From: an uncultured Deinococcales bacterium
GTDB taxonomy: Bacteria; Deinococcota; Deinococci; Deinococcales; Trueperaceae
NCBI GenBank assembly: GCA_938038395.1
Contig: CALHRJ010000137.1
Span: forward strand, 1 to 32,929
Length of the DNA: 32,929 nucleotides
Direction: 5' to 3'
Both the position numbers and the translations under genes were made by a program. Shown in pieces: positions 8,456 through 16,589 of the stretch (position 1 is the first letter of the stretch; every line of letters begins with the position of its first letter). Below the pieces are notes generated by a model that did no database searches, was not told where the DNA came from, and saw nothing but the letters and a program-made list of their open reading frames with translations.

Positions 8456-9661
8456 ATGGGGACACAAGCAGATATTCTTTTTCAAACTGAACAGTTTTGT
8501 TATCAAGGTGGTGAATGGACTGTTGATTCATTTCCTATACTTGATTCTGAGCAAACACTTGTTATTATTTTTGGGGCACCGTCTTTTGGGACGCAACCTT
8601 TAGCCATTCAGCAACTTATAGATGCCTATCCTAAGGCTCATATTATTGGTTGTTCAACTGCTGGAGAAATCTTTAATAGACAACTTTTGGATGAAAGTTT
8701 GTCAGTTGCAGTGCTGCGTTTTGGCAAAACAGACTTACGCACTGCTTACGCAGAAGTAAGTAGTGCGGGCGAATCCTTTGAAGCTGGTATTGAGCTTGCG
8801 AACAAACTGAATTCACAGAACTTAAAAGGCATATTCTTATTGTCAGATGGGTTACAGGTTAACGGCAGTGAGCTTGTTAGTGGTCTTAACACACGTATTG
8901 ACGCATCTGTGGTTATAACGGGTGGCTTAGCAGCTGACGGTGACCGATTTGAATCAACTTGGATTATCAAAGAAGGTCAGCTCGAACAAGGCTATGTTAG
9001 TGCGCTGGGGTTTTATGGTGATCATGTTGAGCTTAATTATGGCGTTAAAGGCGGTTGGGATATTTTTGGACCTGAACGCCGTGTAAGTAAATCTAAAGGC
9101 AATGTTGTTTATGAAATAGACGACAAACCTGCCCTAGAGTTGTATAAGCGTTACCTTGGTGATCTCTCTGAAAAACTGCCAAGCTCAGCACTTAGATTCC
9201 CACTTGCAATGCGTAATAAAAACAATCCCAAGGTACCATTGGTAAGAACTATTTTGGCGATTGATGAAGAAACACAATCGATGACTTTTGCTGGTGATGT
9301 ACCAGAAAACGCCACAGTTCAGCTTATGAAAGCAAATGTTGATAGGCTTATTGATGGTGCAGCTGAAGCCGCTATGCAAGCCTTAAGGGGCAAGGAAAGT
9401 CAATCATCTAGTAGTGAGGCTAATCAGGTAAGTGGGCAATCGTCTAGCACTGAAGCATTATGCATTGCTATTAGCTGTGTAGGTAGACGTCTTGTATTAG
9501 GGGAGTACAGCGAAGAAGAGCTTGAGGCTAGTTTGGATGTTTTACCTAAAGAAACCAAACAAATCGGGTTTTACTCTTATGGTGAACTATCACCTTCTGT
9601 AACAGGAACCTGTGAACTTCATAATCAAACAATGACACTGACTGTCATCAACGAAAAATAA
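8456..9661 (+). CDS. FIST domain sensory protein
   Basis: FIST proteins (FIST_N plus FIST_C) are sensory input modules, thought to bind small ligands; some (NosP) bind heme and sense nitric oxide. The 401 residues show the FIST_N hallmark IIGCSTAGEIF (residues 63-73), the stretch GGLAADGDRFESTWI, and the FIST_C part GVKGGWDIFGPERRVSK through FYSYGELSP near the C-terminus. There is no signal peptide or membrane segment, so it is cytoplasmic. The ATG at 8456 is the only usable start after an in-frame stop, but its ribosome binding site (TTGGG) is weak. Its stop is one base before the next ATG, so it is cotranscribed with a PAS-GGDEF-EAL enzyme, a common FIST pairing. Ligand unknown. Confidence 0.93.
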   Translation: MGTQADILFQTEQFCYQGGEWTVDSFPILDSEQTLVIIFGAPSFGTQPLAIQQLIDAYPKAHIIGCSTAGEIFNRQLLDESLSVAVLRFGKTDLRTAYAEVSSAGESFEAGIELANKLNSQNLKGIFLLSDGLQVNGSELVSGLNTRIDASVVITGGLAADGDRFESTWIIKEGQLEQGYVSALGFYGDHVELNYGVKGGWDIFGPERRVSKSKGNVVYEIDDKPALELYKRYLGDLSEKLPSSALRFPLAMRNKNNPKVPLVRTILAIDEETQSMTFAGDVPENATVQLMKANVDRLIDGAAEAAMQALRGKESQSSSSEANQVSGQSSSTEALCIAISCVGRRLVLGEYSEEELEASLDVLPKETKQIGFYSYGELSPSVTGTCELHNQTMTLTVINEK

Positions 9662-9662
9662 A

Positions 9663-11672
9663 ATGGCTGAACATCGTCTATTGTCTCGACAGCTCAAGCG
9701 CTTAAAGTTAAGTGAGGATAATTCTCCTGATAGAGAACAATGGCAGCGTTTCTTAAGCCATGTTCAAAATTCTTATGAGGACAATGATACAGATCGCGAG
9801 TTACTTGAGCGTTCTTTAGCTATCTCTTCTGAAGAAATGCAAGCCCTATATAATGATTTACAAAAAAGTACAGCATCAAAGTTAGGTCAAGAACGAAATA
9901 AGTTGCAAACCATCATTACCTCTTTGAGTGAAGGTCTTTGTATTTTTAGTGCGGATGGTAAACTTGACTTTGCAAATAATGAAGCTAAAAAACTATTTGG
10001 CTGGCAGCTAGATAAAAACCGAACGTTAGAGCAACTATTTTCATCAACAAATGCTTCTGAAAAAGTGCTAACTGCATTTAAGCAGGGGCAAGATGTCCAA
10101 TCTGAAGAAGATTCTTTTTGTGACGACCAAGGTCGGGTTTTTCTTGTGGCTTATACTTTTACCCCTCTGGACACTGGTGAAGCCATCCTTGTATTTAGAG
10201 ATATTACTGAGCGTAAACAGGCTGAAATTTCTCTAAAAGAAAGCCATGATGAACTCGAGCAACGTGTTCAAGTACGGACTGCCGAGCTCGAGCAAGTGAA
10301 TCAACAACTGCAACACGAAGTCTTCCATGATGGGTTGACAGGTATTGCAAATAGGGCTTTGTTTAGCCATCGTTTAGAACAAGCAATTCAGTGGCAAAGT
10401 CGATACAAAAGAGAAAATTTTGCAGTTTTGTTTCTCGACTTGGACCGCTTTAAGGTTGTTAATGATAGTTTGGGTCATTTAGCTGGCGATAAGCTTCTTT
10501 GCATCGTTGCTGAGCGCCTTCAAGATGAAGTGCGAGCGGTTGACACAGTAGCAAGATTAGGTGGCGACGAATTTACGATTCTGCTCGAGCGCTTAACATC
10601 AAATGAAGAAGCACTTGAAATTGCAAGGCGCGTATTAAAAAGTCTGTTAAAACCTATTGTTCTGAAAGATCAAGAAGTGCTTGTTTCTTCTAGTATAGGG
10701 ATTGTATTTAGTGAAAATAAGTATGTTTCAGCTGAGGATATTTTACGAGATGCTGATATTGCAATGTACCGTGCCAAAACAAAAGGCAAAGCCCAATATC
10801 AAGTATTTGATGAAAGTATGCGTGAAAAGGCGGTGGCACAGTTAGAAGTTGAAACCGAATTGCGTAAAGCGCTTGAACAAGAAGCTTTTAGTGTTAATTA
10901 TCAACCAATTGTTTCAGTTACGACGCAGGAACTCGTAGGTTTTGAGGCTTTATGTCGTTGGGAACATCCTACTAAAGGCTTTATTGCTCCAGATGAATTT
11001 ATTCCCATAGCCGAAGAAGCAAACCTAATTATTCAGCTAGATATGCAGGTTCTCAAACAAGCCTGTAATTTTATGTCTACATTGAATTTAAATATTGAGA
11101 GTTCAAGTACCGATTTGAAGTCTGAGATTAGAAATCATCCCTTGAGTTTAAGTGTCAATTTTTCAAGTCAACATTTTCTTCAAGCCAATTTTGCAGAACA
11201 ACTTTTGAAGGTACTTAACAGTATCGATTTTGATCCAAAGCAGCTTAATATTGAAATTACTGAAGGTATCTTACTTAATTCGGATGGTATGGTTGCTAAG
11301 AATTTAGAGACCTTACGTGCAATCGGTATTAAAATTCAGATTGATGATTTTGGCACAGGTTACTCTTCGTTAAGTTATTTGCATCGCTTTCCGATTGATA
11401 CTTTAAAAATAGACCGTTCCTTTATTACGCATTTGCTTGAAAATAATGAAAGCTTAGAGTTGGTAAAGACCATCATATTAATGTCGCAGAATCTGGGCTT
11501 AAATGTGATTGCTGAAGGTGTTGAAGAACTTGACCAGTTCCTAAAACTTCAGTCGCTTGAGTGTGCTTTTGTTCAGGGGTATTATTTCGCAAAACCCATG
11601 CCAGCAGAGGATATAGAAGCTTATATCAGCGAACATGCTATAGCTCAGGAGTTGTCTGAAACCATAGCCTAA
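9663..11672 (+). CDS. PAS-GGDEF-EAL cyclic-di-GMP enzyme
   Basis: This is a predicted cytoplasmic dual-domain c-di-GMP synthase/phosphodiesterase of 669 residues. Residues 1-75 form the helical N-terminus often seen in FIST-associated signalling proteins (LSRQLKRLKLSE... LLERSLAISSEEM). A PAS domain follows (about 80-185), then a coiled coil (190-215), GGDEF (about 220-375) and EAL (about 395-655). The GGDEF motif is intact at 300-304, with a product-inhibition I-site RAVD at 291-294. The EAL domain keeps E428-A429-L430, ITEG, DDFGTGYSS (D561, D562), the K of LKIDRSF and the E of IAEGVEE, so both activities look possible. It starts one base after the FIST gene, which implies that FIST tunes its output. 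Confidence 0.94.
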   Translation: MAEHRLLSRQLKRLKLSEDNSPDREQWQRFLSHVQNSYEDNDTDRELLERSLAISSEEMQALYNDLQKSTASKLGQERNKLQTIITSLSEGLCIFSADGKLDFANNEAKKLFGWQLDKNRTLEQLFSSTNASEKVLTAFKQGQDVQSEEDSFCDDQGRVFLVAYTFTPLDTGEAILVFRDITERKQAEISLKESHDELEQRVQVRTAELEQVNQQLQHEVFHDGLTGIANRALFSHRLEQAIQWQSRYKRENFAVLFLDLDRFKVVNDSLGHLAGDKLLCIVAERLQDEVRAVDTVARLGGDEFTILLERLTSNEEALEIARRVLKSLLKPIVLKDQEVLVSSSIGIVFSENKYVSAEDILRDADIAMYRAKTKGKAQYQVFDESMREKAVAQLEVETELRKALEQEAFSVNYQPIVSVTTQELVGFEALCRWEHPTKGFIAPDEFIPIAEEANLIIQLDMQVLKQACNFMSTLNLNIESSSTDLKSEIRNHPLSLSVNFSSQHFLQANFAEQLLKVLNSIDFDPKQLNIEITEGILLNSDGMVAKNLETLRAIGIKIQIDDFGTGYSSLSYLHRFPIDTLKIDRSFITHLLENNESLELVKTIILMSQNLGLNVIAEGVEELDQFLKLQSLECAFVQGYYFAKPMPAEDIEAYISEHAIAQELSETIA

Positions 11673-11745
11673 TAGCTTGGACATAACGCACAGGCTTTCA
11701 TGAAGTGGTTTGTATATAGAACTGCGATCTACAAAGAACTGCTTT

Positions 11746-12384
11746 CTAAATACGTTCTGCGGTCAACCAAAAAATAATATGTTCATTCATGTTTTCAATA
11801 TGGTCTCCAGCACGTTCTAAGTGCCTTGCCATGCTGAGTAGTTTGGACGCTTTTGTAATCGTTCTAGGGTCTTCTAGCATGTATGTTAGCAATTCACGCT
11901 GAATCTGTTCATGCAATTGATCAATCTCACTGTCCATTGCATGTGCTTCTTTTGCAGCTTCAAGATTACCTTCAGCCAGCGCTTTGATGGTTGTTTCAAT
12001 CATGGTATCCAAGACAACTAAGCTACGCTCACTATCAAGATACTTTTTTAAAGGTGCTTCCTGGGCAAGGTCTGCTGCAATTCTTGCTACATGAACAGTA
12101 TTGTCGCCAGCTCGCTCAATATCAATAAGTGCCCAGTGCATGCCTCCAAGAAAACGTAAATCTGTTGCAGCAGGTTGTCTACGAGCAATCACAGTTAGGA
12201 TGCGCTGTTCTAGTTCTTCTTGAAGGTCATCTACTTTTTTATCTAGTTCAATACATTCTTCAGCAGCAGGGATGTCCGCATTTATGAGTGCCCGTTTTGC
12301 CAGCTCTACTTCTTCACGGACTAAGCTCAGCATGCGAACAAGCGAAGCATTAATCCCATTTAAATCTCGATCTAAAATACTCAT
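11746..12384 (-). CDS. phoU: phosphate transport/signalling regulator PhoU
   Basis: PhoU links the Pst transporter to the phosphate sensor system and dampens Pho signalling. The 212-residue helical protein has both PhoU repeats with the metal-binding patterns (ELDKKVDDLQEE, DIERAGDNTVHVARIA in repeat 1; AMDSEIDQLHEQI, HLERAGDHIENMNEH in repeat 2). I use the ATG at 12384, six bases after AAAGGA. An in-frame TTG at 12390 touches that ribosome binding site and is not usable. The gene is convergent with the GGDEF-EAL gene and divergent from the M20 gene. A phased TGACA array lies about 60-100 bases upstream, so it is likely phosphate-regulated. It is unlinked in transcription from pstSCAB, which lies 2.2 kb away on the other strand. 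Confidence 0.96.
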   Translation of the reverse strand: MSILDRDLNGINASLVRMLSLVREEVELAKRALINADIPAAEECIELDKKVDDLQEELEQRILTVIARRQPAATDLRFLGGMHWALIDIERAGDNTVHVARIAADLAQEAPLKKYLDSERSLVVLDTMIETTIKALAEGNLEAAKEAHAMDSEIDQLHEQIQRELLTYMLEDPRTITKASKLLSMARHLERAGDHIENMNEHIIFWLTAERI

Positions 12385-12390
12385 GTTCAA

Positions 12391-12396
12391 TCCTTT
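12391..12396 (-). promoter_or_regulatory. phoU ribosome binding site (decides start)
   Basis: AAAGGA on the minus strand lies six bases before the ATG at 12384 and abuts the competing TTG at 12390, which rules the TTG out. Confidence 0.7.
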
Positions 12397-12445
12397 ACAT
12401 GTTGTGTTTAAGAATAGCTACTTCATTTCTATAAGGCTAGCATAT

Positions 12446-12484
12446 TGTCTTTTAGCTTGTAGCAAGAGTGTCATCATTGTGTCA
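12446..12484 (-). promoter_or_regulatory. Pho-box-like array upstream of phoU
   Basis: Read on the plus strand there is TGTCT (12446), TGTAG (12458), TGTCA (12469) and TGTCA (12480): spacings 12, 11 and 11. In the sense of phoU these are TGACA units, the core being TGACACAATGATGACA. Direct heptamer repeats with 11-base period are the form of PhoB/PhoP-type operators, and the same unit in the same gene-relative orientation lies ahead of pstS. A TATGCT -10-like element follows directly on the minus strand. The array could also serve the divergent M20 gene. Confidence 0.65.
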
Positions 12485-12615
12485 GATAGCTTTCCTTTTT
12501 TAGGATGTATGGGTTTATCTGAACAGACATCACACTTTTTAGGTTGCAGAGTTTTGGTAAGTTTTGTGTCAAAAAATGTGTTGATAGCTTTAATCCATAT
12601 AGTGTACTGTCACTT

Positions 12616-13791
12616 ATGAACGAGATAATGACTAAAGATGAAATTCTATTGGCTCAAAGCTTAATACAAGCATTTAGCCCGTCAGGTGCGGAATCGCCTG
12701 CTGCGAAGGTATTGTGTGATGCTTTTGCGGCTTTAGGCTTTGATGAAAGTTACATTGATGATGCTGGTAACGCAGTTGGCATATTTAAGCGTGGTGACGG
12801 TCCGCACATCATGCTTAATGGGCACATAGATACCGTTCCACTAGGCGATGAATCAATTTGGCCCTACCACCCTTTGTCAGGTGAAATTGTAGGTGATCGA
12901 ATGTGGGGGAGAGGTGCTTGCGATATGAAGTCAGCACTGGCTTGCATGGCTTTCGCTGCTAAAGATGCTGTTGAACAAGGGTTTCAAGGAACGCTTTCTG
13001 TGACAGGTGTAACGCTTGAAGAAGTGGGTGGTTTGGGTGCGTGGCATTTAGCGAAAGAGCAAACTGCAGATGTGATTGTTTTGGGTGAACCTAGTAAGTT
13101 AAAGCTTATGCTTGGACACCGGGGTCGGGTTGAGGTACATGTTAAGTCAAAAGGTGCAATTGCACACGCTGCGAAAAGTGAGTTGGGCAAGAATGCACTC
13201 TATCCAGTGGCGAAGTTATTGGCGCAGCTCGAGCACCTAGAACTCCCAAGCGGTGGCATCCTTAAGGGGTCAACCCTTACACCAAGCTTCTTAGAATCTC
13301 ACCCTAAAAGTACGAATGTTGTACCAGGCGAAGCACATTTGGTCATTGATTACCGCAATATTCCAGGTGATGATGATGAGCATATTCTTGAGCGTTTACG
13401 TGCTTTAGCGCCTGAACTTGAATTTGAAATTCCGAATGAGGCACTAACATCTGAGAATGGCAAGGTTGTGTTGGAGGGGCGCTCGAGCCGTCAACCTTTC
13501 CTTACACCAGGCGAAAATGCCTTGGTCAATTTAGCAAGGCAGACGATTAAAGAAGGTCTTTCTGGCTTTGGACATGCTTTTGAAGAAGACTGTTGGTGGT
13601 TTGCTACAGATGCTCCTTGGTTAGCCGAAATGCCAAATACTAAAGGGGGTAAAGCTTTGGTTGTTGGATTTGGTCCTGGCGAAGAAGAATTGGCACATAC
13701 GACCAATGAAAGTGTACCTTTAGCCCATTTGCCGATAGCTCGAAAAGTATATTGTGATTTGGCAATGGCATTTGCTAAAACTATGTCTTGA
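12616..13791 (+). CDS. M20 family zinc hydrolase (ArgE/DapE/LysK/YgeY-like)
   Basis: This is a cytoplasmic metallohydrolase that cleaves an amide bond of an acylated amino acid or short peptide; which substrate cannot be read from sequence. With the ATG at 12616 it is 391 residues. Metal and catalytic residues are in place: H70 and D72 in GHIDTVP, D103 in GRGACDMK, the pair E135-E136 in TLEEVGG, and H361 in LAHTTNE. The dimerisation lid lies between, with LGEPSKLKLMLGHRGRVEV at its start. The frame extends further upstream to a TTG at 12544, but those residues look non-coding. ATG 12628 is an equally possible start. Candidates are a LysK-like desacylase of lysine/arginine synthesis or the YgeY subgroup. 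Divergent from phoU. Confidence 0.88.
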   Translation: MNEIMTKDEILLAQSLIQAFSPSGAESPAAKVLCDAFAALGFDESYIDDAGNAVGIFKRGDGPHIMLNGHIDTVPLGDESIWPYHPLSGEIVGDRMWGRGACDMKSALACMAFAAKDAVEQGFQGTLSVTGVTLEEVGGLGAWHLAKEQTADVIVLGEPSKLKLMLGHRGRVEVHVKSKGAIAHAAKSELGKNALYPVAKLLAQLEHLELPSGGILKGSTLTPSFLESHPKSTNVVPGEAHLVIDYRNIPGDDDEHILERLRALAPELEFEIPNEALTSENGKVVLEGRSSRQPFLTPGENALVNLARQTIKEGLSGFGHAFEEDCWWFATDAPWLAEMPNTKGGKALVVGFGPGEEELAHTTNESVPLAHLPIARKVYCDLAMAFAKTMS

Positions 13792-13900
13792 AAAACTAGA
13801 TAATCAGCCAACTTTGGCGCTTTGTAAGTGCTTCTTAAGAGAAGAAAGTCAAAACTAGTAGATAAGTTGTTTTGTAACGTAAAGTTGAGAAAGTAAAACT

Positions 13901-14275
13901 ATGAATCAAAAAGGTGATTCCCTACGCATCAATGGTGATATTTGGACAATTGTTGATGTCGCGCCAGCTGCTGAACTTGCAGAAATGGTAGCAGTAATTT
14001 TAGAAGAAGAAGGCTTGCGACCAAGAGTTGAGGGCCTAGGTATAGGCGCTGGTATTATTCAAGCGTTAGGTGCTAACTTTATTGGTACGAGTTTTGTATT
14101 AGTACCAAAACATGAGGCTGAAGAAGCGTTAAAGATAATTGAGGAATGTGTTACGGATTATACAGGTGAAGATATTGATCGCCTTATGGATACGATGAGT
14201 GAAGAAGACCATGAAAAAGCAAATGAAGCTGCTTCAGAAGCATTTAACGAACCTGAAGATGAAGAAACTGCATAA
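13901..14275 (+). CDS. DUF2007-like signal-transducing protein (putative)
   Basis: A 124-residue cytoplasmic protein. The first ~90 residues fit the DUF2007 pattern: a strand (WTIVDVAP), a helix that aligns the entry AELAEMVAVILEEEGLRP, a Gly-rich turn, a strand (TSFVLVPKH) and a helix (AEEALKIIEE). The last ~35 residues are very acidic. DUF2007 proteins are small and of unknown role, sometimes likened to PII-like signalling folds. It sits alone between the M20 gene and pstS on the same strand; a tie to phosphate control is possible but unsupported. The 109 bases before it hold only a small hairpin (about 13829-13843). Confidence 0.7.
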   Translation: MNQKGDSLRINGDIWTIVDVAPAAELAEMVAVILEEEGLRPRVEGLGIGAGIIQALGANFIGTSFVLVPKHEAEEALKIIEECVTDYTGEDIDRLMDTMSEEDHEKANEAASEAFNEPEDEETA

Positions 14276-14301
14276 ATTGAGCTAGCCTCCTGAGCTAATG
14301 T

Positions 14302-14320
14302 TTAAGCTATGTCAGCTTAA
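14302..14320. other. short hairpin after the DUF2007 gene
   Basis: TTAAGCT, a five-base loop, then AGCTTAA form a perfect 7-base-pair stem 27 bases after the stop codon. There is no T tract, so it is not a standard intrinsic terminator; it may stabilise the transcript end or be incidental. Confidence 0.3.
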
Positions 14321-14399
14321 CAGCTATCCCGCAATTACTAAAAAATGATAGACACAAGTATGTGTTTAAAAGCCTTTTATGAAGAAACTTTTAGACAGA

Positions 14400-14432
14400 T
14401 AACATATCTATGACAATTACCTGACAATATAA
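14400..14432 (+). promoter_or_regulatory. Pho-box-like array upstream of pstS
   Basis: Three units with exact 11-base period read TAACATATCTA, TGACAATTACC and TGACAATATAA (starting at 14400, 14411 and 14422). On the opposite strand the last two read TTGTCAGGTAATTGTCAT, close to the enteric Pho box (two CTGTCAT-type heptamers with a 4-base A+T spacer). It lies about 105-135 bases before the pstS ATG. This is the expected site for phosphate-starvation control of pstS. A -10 element is not obvious; TAAAGT (14436) and TATAAG (14449) are candidates. Confidence 0.7.
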
Positions 14433-14521
14433 CTCTAAAGTAAAGATGTATAAGTTGATTTACTCTTGCAGTTAAATTACAAAGGCTCGTTTCCTAATTG
14501 AAACTTGGCCAAATATGTCTT

Positions 14522-14526
14522 GGAGG
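14522..14526 (+). promoter_or_regulatory. pstS ribosome binding site (decides start)
   Basis: GGAGG lies nine bases before the ATG at 14536. It falls inside the reading frame that opens at ATG 14515, which therefore is not the start; the 14536 start also gives a clean signal peptide. Confidence 0.85.
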
Positions 14527-14535
14527 CATTTCCTA

Positions 14536-15447
14536 ATGAAAAAAATTGCATTCCTACTATGTCTAGTTCTGTCTGCTGTTGTCACACCAGCGTCTGCACA
14601 GGGTGTGAATATAACAGGCTCTTCAACTGTTTACCCCATTGCGGTTGCAATGGCGGATGAGTTCAATATCGAAACTGGCATTGAAGTTTCTGTAGTTTCA
14701 AGTGGTAGCTCAACAGGGCTCAAAGCACTTTGCTCAGGTGATGTGCCAATTGCAAATGCAAGCCGTCATATTAAAGAAAAAGATTATCTAATTTGTGATG
14801 AAAATGATATTTCACGTGATGACATTATTGAATTGCCAATTGGTCTTGATGCACTAACTGTTGCTGTCAACCCAGATAATGAAGTTACTACTTGTTTAGA
14901 TTATGAGCAACTAGCTTCAATTTGGCAAAACGAATCAGGTATCAAAAATTGGATTGATATCATAGATGATGCACCTGAAAAGTCTGAAATAAAACTTTAT
15001 GGTCCTAGCACTGCAAGTGGTACCTATGGCTTTTTTGTAGAAGAAGTGCTTGAGGGTGTTTACGGTGAAGATGCAAGTCACACAATTGACTACTTCCCAA
15101 CAGAAGATGACGCAGTAATTGTCGAACTTGTATCTGAAAATAAATATTCACTATTGTATGTAGGCCTTGCCTATTACTTAGAAAATGATGATTCTCTAAA
15201 AGCACTAGAAATTGATGGTGGTGAAGGTTGTGTTGCGCCATCAGGAGAATCTGCAACTGATGGCTCTTATCCGCTTAGTCGTCCACTGTTTATGTATGTT
15301 AACAAAACCATGTTGGCTGACGAAGGTGTATATGAATTCCTTGAATTTGTTCTGAGTGAAGACTTCCGTGACATCATTACAGAAGTTGGTTATGCAACTT
15401 TAAGTGAGGAAATGTACGAAGCAGCACTAGAATCGATTGAACAATAA
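14536..15447 (+). CDS. pstS: periplasmic phosphate-binding protein PstS
   Basis: This is the solute-binding component of the high-affinity phosphate ABC transporter. The 303-residue precursor has a signal peptide MKKIAFLLCLVLSAVVTPASA cut before QGVNITGSS (no lipobox, so soluble in the periplasm). Phosphate-binding loops are visible: GSSTVYPIA, VSSGSSTGLKAL, IANASRHIK and GPSTASGTYGFF. The protein is Asp/Glu-rich, as expected for a marine or halotolerant PstS. Pho-box-like repeats lie upstream and a terminator-like hairpin follows the stop, so pstS is probably made in excess over the membrane parts. Confidence 0.96.
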   Translation: MKKIAFLLCLVLSAVVTPASAQGVNITGSSTVYPIAVAMADEFNIETGIEVSVVSSGSSTGLKALCSGDVPIANASRHIKEKDYLICDENDISRDDIIELPIGLDALTVAVNPDNEVTTCLDYEQLASIWQNESGIKNWIDIIDDAPEKSEIKLYGPSTASGTYGFFVEEVLEGVYGEDASHTIDYFPTEDDAVIVELVSENKYSLLYVGLAYYLENDDSLKALEIDGGEGCVAPSGESATDGSYPLSRPLFMYVNKTMLADEGVYEFLEFVLSEDFRDIITEVGYATLSEEMYEAALESIEQ

Positions 15448-15464
15448 ATCACTGAATGCACTAA

Positions 15465-15502
15465 GTTGGAATCTATTTGTAAAAATAGTTTCCAGCTTTT
15501 TT
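15465..15502 (+). terminator. intrinsic terminator or attenuator between pstS and pstC
   Basis: GTTGGAA...CTATTT pairs with AAATAG...TTCCAGC around a GTAA loop (one T-T mismatch, one G-T pair), followed by six T. It begins 17 bases after the pstS stop. Partial termination here would give more PstS than PstCAB, a known arrangement in pst operons. Confidence 0.75.
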
Positions 15503-15658
15503 CGCTGTAGCTCAGATTTTGATTTGGTTGCAACAAGTTAGTATCTTCTAGAGCGTAATTGTTCAAGAAAGATTTCCGCTAAGGGTTGGTTTGCGAAAAT
15601 TAAGTTTGGGCATGGTATAGCTTATTAGCCACTATATAAGAACTGGAAACTGTGAATA

Positions 15659-16588
15659 ATGACGAATAGAGACCAGATGAAAAGCATTGGGCTTGCTAAA
15701 AAAGCAAGACCACAAGAAGAGATTGTTAGATTTGCTTTATTGGCCTGTGCGCTGATTTCAATTGCAACAACGATTGGTGTTATATATTCGCTGAGTGTTG
15801 AAACCTTTCAATTTTTCACACATCCTGCAGTATCTGTAAAAGAGTTTTTTACAGGACGACAGTGGTCACCAAATTTTCAAAACAATCAACATTTTGGTAT
15901 TGCACCCTTGGTTGCAGGTACTTTGGTGATTACAGGCATTGCATTGCTTGTGGGAATTCCACTTGGTGTGGGGTCGGCAATTTATTTGTCTGAGTTTGCT
16001 AGCAATAGAACACGCCGCATCATCATGCCAATTCTTGAAATTCTTGCAGGTATACCTACAGTTGTTTTAGGCTTTTTTGCGATTTTTACCCTGACGCCCA
16101 TCCTACGGTCATTTATTCCTGGCATGGAGCCAACGAATGCGATGTCAGCAGGCATCATTATGGGTTTTATGCTTTTACCAACAGTCAGTAGTATCTCGGT
16201 TGATTCGATGCGTGCTGTGCCTCAGAGATTGCGTGAAGCAGCTTACGGACTCGGGGCAACAGAAGCTGAGGTAGTGATGAAGGTTATTGTTCCTGCTGCC
16301 TTGTCAGGTATTGTTGCAGCTATTATTTTAGCTATGTCTAGAGCAATTGGTGAAACGATGATTGTGGTTTTGGCGGCTGGTCAAAAGCCGAACTTAAGTA
16401 TTGATCCACGTGAAACATTTCAAACGATGACCGCTTATATTGTCAGTGCAGCAACAGGTGATTTAGAACCTGGCACGCCACCCGCTTTAGCACTTTATGC
16501 AGTTGGTATGATGCTTTTTTTGATTACCTTAGTGTTGAATATTATTTCGCACTATGTAGTGAATCGCTTTAGCGAGAAATACGATTAA
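15659..16588 (+). CDS. pstC: phosphate ABC transporter permease PstC
   Basis: One of the two inner-membrane permeases of the Pst system. The 309-residue protein has about six helices and the ABC coupling (EAA) loop REAAYGLGATEAEVVMKVIVP at about 192-212 (read in part), followed by MSRAIGETM, a family signature. The start at ATG 15659 is chosen for length; ATG 15677 (seven codons on) is a possible alternative because neither has a strong ribosome binding site. The gene follows pstS by 211 bases that contain the terminator-like hairpin. Its stop is one base before the pstA ATG. Confidence 0.96.
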   Translation: MTNRDQMKSIGLAKKARPQEEIVRFALLACALISIATTIGVIYSLSVETFQFFTHPAVSVKEFFTGRQWSPNFQNNQHFGIAPLVAGTLVITGIALLVGIPLGVGSAIYLSEFASNRTRRIIMPILEILAGIPTVVLGFFAIFTLTPILRSFIPGMEPTNAMSAGIIMGFMLLPTVSSISVDSMRAVPQRLREAAYGLGATEAEVVMKVIVPAALSGIVAAIILAMSRAIGETMIVVLAAGQKPNLSIDPRETFQTMTAYIVSAATGDLEPGTPPALALYAVGMMLFLITLVLNIISHYVVNRFSEKYD

Positions 16589-16589
16589 T

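Noticed and set aside
12385-12390. TTG start for phoU
   Set aside because: It touches the AAAGGA ribosome binding site; the ATG six bases after that site is correct.
12544-12615. Upstream extension of the M20 gene from a TTG
   Set aside because: The extra residues do not resemble the family N-terminus and no ribosome binding site precedes the TTG.
14515-14535. Earlier ATG for pstS
   Set aside because: The GGAGG lies inside this stretch, and the later ATG gives a standard signal peptide.
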